A DNA stretch of 40,275 nucleotides, taken from Anoxynatronum sibiricum (GTDB taxonomy: Bacteria > Bacillota > Clostridia > Peptostreptococcales > Tindalliaceae). A program made the translations under genes and the position numbers. Positions 38,387 through 40,275 of the stretch are shown piece after piece. The notes under the pieces are model-generated. The model saw only the letters and a list, made by a program, of their open reading frames with translations, ran no database searches and had not been told where the DNA came from. Every line of letters begins with the position of its first letter. Positions within the stretch are counted from its first letter, which is position 1. The stretch covers positions 1 through 40,275 of the forward strand of contig NZ_JBCITM010000026.1 in NCBI RefSeq assembly GCF_039414295.1, in the 5' to 3' direction.

Positions 38387-40134
38387 TCCCACCCACTCAT
38401 AACGAGACAGGTGGTTCAACCCCCAGCGCCAGATAGAGCTCTTTCTGTTTCTCCAGCACTTCACCAACCCGGAGTTTCTTGCCTGGCACTTCAAAGCACT
38501 CAATGACATCCAGTTTGTCCAGAACACCTTGGAGTGTGTATTTCTTGAACAGCTGGGCATCCTGCATCTGTTTCTTGATGTAAGACAGGTAAATGAGGGC
38601 AATGAACTCCACAAAGAGCTTTCCGTCTAGGCTTTGTTCCGAGGATACCAGGGTGCGTCGCAGGTTCAGTCTTTCTTTCAGGTTGCCAAAAGCCTTTTCC
38701 ACCAGGTCTTTGTTCTTGTAGATTTCCAGGGCAGTGATGGCATCCATAGCTTGGTTGGTCAGGAGGCAGAAGAACCCAAAGTACTTCTTGGCTTCACTCA
38801 CCGCTTCTTCTTTGACAGTGGCCGTAGTTCCCCGTTTGGGAGTGGTCTTTACGTCAAAGTACTTGTTGTACTGGTTCTCATGCTCCGGGTTTCTTTTGCC
38901 GGATTCCAGTTCCTGCTTTAAGTTCATCAGCTTCCGGTCAAAGGCTTTTTCTTCTTCAGCGGCTTTGTCGATGTTGTAGTAATAGTGGATATACACCCGG
39001 CGGTTGGCTTTGATGGTGTCTTTCTTGTAGGGCCGCTCCTGGCTGTAATGCCACTGGGCGGGTACGGTGTGGTGGTAGAGTTCATAGGTGTCGTTGTAAT
39101 GCTCAAAGTTTCTGAAGTGGAGATAGATGTCTTCCAGGTGGTGCTTCATGAAGTTCAGGGACATCTTACCGGCGATGAGGAACTTCACATGGTCCTTTAA
39201 CAGGGCGTTGATGTTGGCTTCACTGCAGAAGCCCCGGTCCATCACCAGCTTGACTTTCTTAAAACCAAGGTCTTCCAGGTCTGTCAAAAGGTGTGTGATG
39301 GTCTTGGAATCCGGGATGTTGCCTGCCAGTTTGCGGTAGTAAAAGGGCAGGTTGGAGGTTTCGCCATACACCAAAGCCAGGTTGATCTGGGGCAGTTTGT
39401 CATCTTCCTTGTTGTGGCCGTACTGCACTTGCTTTAGTCCTTCAGAGTAACTGGAAATGGAGGTGATGTCATAGGCCCAGAATTCCTTTTCCACCCGCCG
39501 CTTTCCCTGTAGGCCAAAGAACTGGTGGCGTTCTTCCTCGGTAATGGAGGCAAAGAGCTCGCTGCTGCGTTGGGAGGGGATGTTTTCTCCCCAGGGGTGC
39601 TTATGGAGATTGCTCCATTTTTCAAACCGGTATAAAGGGTTATGGTCTTCCAACACCAGGTAGTAGGCCATGGAGAGGATCTGCCGATACCTGTCAGGAA
39701 AACAGGCTTTCAGGTCTTTGGTGATCCCCAGTTTTTCGCCAATGGCATCCATTAGATAAGTGGCACCAAAGAAAGAGCGAGATACCTTTTCCGCCGGCAC
39801 AGGGCCAGGCTTAGGTGTAACATCCTTCTTTTCTTTTCGGTTACGTCCGTCGGTGGGTACAATCTCGCCCGTAGCTTCATCCAACCTACCAATGAGTTTT
39901 CGTTTAGCCCGGGACTGTTTCTTTTCCTTGTCCCAGTAAGAAACGGATTCATAGGCATAGGTCAGGCCTGAACGCTTGTCTTTTTGGTATACGATGGCTG
40001 CCATCATCATCACTCCTCGTTACGTATATTGTATCACGCAACGAACTATTTGGCAACCATTATTTTGAAGCAAATCAAGTTATTTCAAGTATTAGAGCGT
40101 GTTTTTGGAGCTGAATCGTTAGGTGTTCACGGGA
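38387..40134 (-). mobile_element. IS1634-type insertion sequence, probably complete
   Basis: About 1.75 kb, bounded by imperfect inverted repeats that I aligned by eye: 38387-38405 (TCCCACCCACTCATAACGA) and the complement of 40116-40134, matching at 13 of 19 positions. It contains one intact transposase gene on the - strand and interrupts the IS3-like fragment. No target-site duplication is evident, partly because the right flank (40135-40155) is unrelated sequence. Exact ends are uncertain by a few bases. Confidence 0.6.
38397..40010 (-). CDS. IS1634-family (IS4-like) transposase
   Basis: About 537 residues. Four ATG codons lie in a row (40013 down to 40002) after GAGGAG; the second or third is best spaced. 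The N-terminal part (AAIVYQKDKRSGLTYAYESVSYWD, then RAKRKLIGRLDEATGEIVPTDGR) is typical of this family in Clostridia. DDE elements: AYDITSISSYSEG (first Asp), KLVMDRGFCSEANINALL (second Asp), and the C-terminal LVEKAFGNLKERLNLRR with the Glu. A complete frame without interruptions suggests a recent, possibly active copy. Much more GC-rich than the glycan cluster to its left. Its stop lies within the left inverted repeat. Confidence 0.9.
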   Translation of the reverse strand: MMMAAIVYQKDKRSGLTYAYESVSYWDKEKKQSRAKRKLIGRLDEATGEIVPTDGRNRKEKKDVTPKPGPVPAEKVSRSFFGATYLMDAIGEKLGITKDLKACFPDRYRQILSMAYYLVLEDHNPLYRFEKWSNLHKHPWGENIPSQRSSELFASITEEERHQFFGLQGKRRVEKEFWAYDITSISSYSEGLKQVQYGHNKEDDKLPQINLALVYGETSNLPFYYRKLAGNIPDSKTITHLLTDLEDLGFKKVKLVMDRGFCSEANINALLKDHVKFLIAGKMSLNFMKHHLEDIYLHFRNFEHYNDTYELYHHTVPAQWHYSQERPYKKDTIKANRRVYIHYYYNIDKAAEEEKAFDRKLMNLKQELESGKRNPEHENQYNKYFDVKTTPKRGTTATVKEEAVSEAKKYFGFFCLLTNQAMDAITALEIYKNKDLVEKAFGNLKERLNLRRTLVSSEQSLDGKLFVEFIALIYLSYIKKQMQDAQLFKKYTLQGVLDKLDVIECFEVPGKKLRVGEVLEKQKELYLALGVEPPVSL

Positions 40135-40155
40135 GGGTAGGGAGAAAGCTCCGAA

Positions 40156-40275
40156 TGTCAATGAATTTCTGAGCCGCGCGCTGATGAATTTTTGAGCCAT
40201 TGTGCTCGCCAATTTGTGAGCCAATAGCTTCGTTACTGTCTTTGCTTTTGATCTTTGACTAAGTAACACAAAAAG
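40156..40275. mobile_element. End of an IS21-type element leaving the window
   Basis: Begins TGTCAATGAATTTCTGAGCC. Three near-identical 15-base units, xxxAATTTxTGAGCC, occur at 40161-40175, 40184-40198 and 40208-40222, spaced 23 and 24 bases. Multiple short internal repeats at a TG-starting end are characteristic of the IS21 family. The istA gene would lie further right, outside the window. Confidence 0.6.
40161..40222. repeat. Three direct repeats with 23-24 bp period
   Basis: ATGAATTTCTGAGCC, ATGAATTTTTGAGCC and GCCAATTTGTGAGCC. The core AATTT and TGAGCC are shared by all three. Probably transposase-binding sites of the IS21-type end. Confidence 0.65.

Noticed and set aside
38634..39339. 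Open frames on the + strand across 38.6-39.3 kb
   Set aside because: They are shadows of the intact transposase on the - strand, which has DDE motifs and a ribosome binding site.
1..40275. CRISPR arrays, tRNA or rRNA genes
   Set aside because: No regular repeat-spacer pattern, cloverleaf with CCA-type acceptor or rRNA core sequence was seen; the only regular direct repeats are the IS21-type end repeats.

Overview
The window looks like a chromosomal cell-surface locus of a low-GC Gram-positive bacterium, most likely of the class Clostridia. Evidence: strong AGGAGG-type ribosome binding sites, ATG/TTG/GTG starts, S-layer homology (SLH) and copper-amine-oxidase-type stalk domains, and Firmicute-type insertion sequences. 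The genus cannot be fixed from the sequence alone. All genes except the IS1634-type transposase at the right end are on the + strand.

Region 1 (1-12,350) holds exported and envelope proteins and the polysaccharide length machinery: a TolC-like coiled-coil exported protein, two stalk-domain proteins, an unrecognised 401-residue protein, an SLH protein with a long repeat-built C-terminal part, a very large O-antigen-ligase/Wzy-type membrane protein with TPR and beta domains, a Wzz-type chain-length protein, and a winged-helix regulator resembling EPS-associated MarR proteins. Promoters and intrinsic terminators divide these genes into short units. From about 2.4 kb onward this part is visibly richer in G+C, most of all from 7.6 to 12.3 kb.

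Region 2 (12,350-13,470) is a small accessory scar where base composition drops sharply to AT-rich: a HepT/MntA-type pair, whose HepT has lost the Arg of its RX4HXY motif, and a broken KilA-N gene whose 3' end runs in frame into the next glycosyltransferase gene.

Region 3 (13,475-37,939) is a long AT-rich, co-directional glycan gene cluster. It starts with a GT9-like transferase followed by a fused nucleotidyltransferase/kinase, a SIS isomerase and a HAD phosphatase; together these could make one nucleotide-activated sugar. Next come a PglE-like aminotransferase, a phosphoglycosyl transferase (first sugar onto the lipid carrier), a GNAT, an unusual PLP enzyme paired with a FemAB-like protein, and a WbuB-like GT4. 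Then there is a complete WbpI-A-B-D-E set for UDP-ManNAc3NAcA, a Wzy-type polymerase, a WecF-like GT56 transferase, a second GNAT, an ATP-grasp ligase, WecE, an orphan P-loop protein, a MurJ/Wzx-type flippase and RfbA/RfbB. RfbA, RfbB, WecE, a GNAT and a WecF-like enzyme form the logic for dTDP-Fuc4NAc. The predicted glycan therefore resembles enterobacterial common antigen, with a diacetamido-uronic acid in place of ManNAcA. It may be a secondary cell-wall polymer or S-layer-associated glycan.

Region 4 (37,948-40,275) is nested mobile-element debris: a truncated IS256-type element, a truncated IS3-type element, a probably complete IS1634-type element on the - strand, and the end of an IS21-type element that leaves the window.
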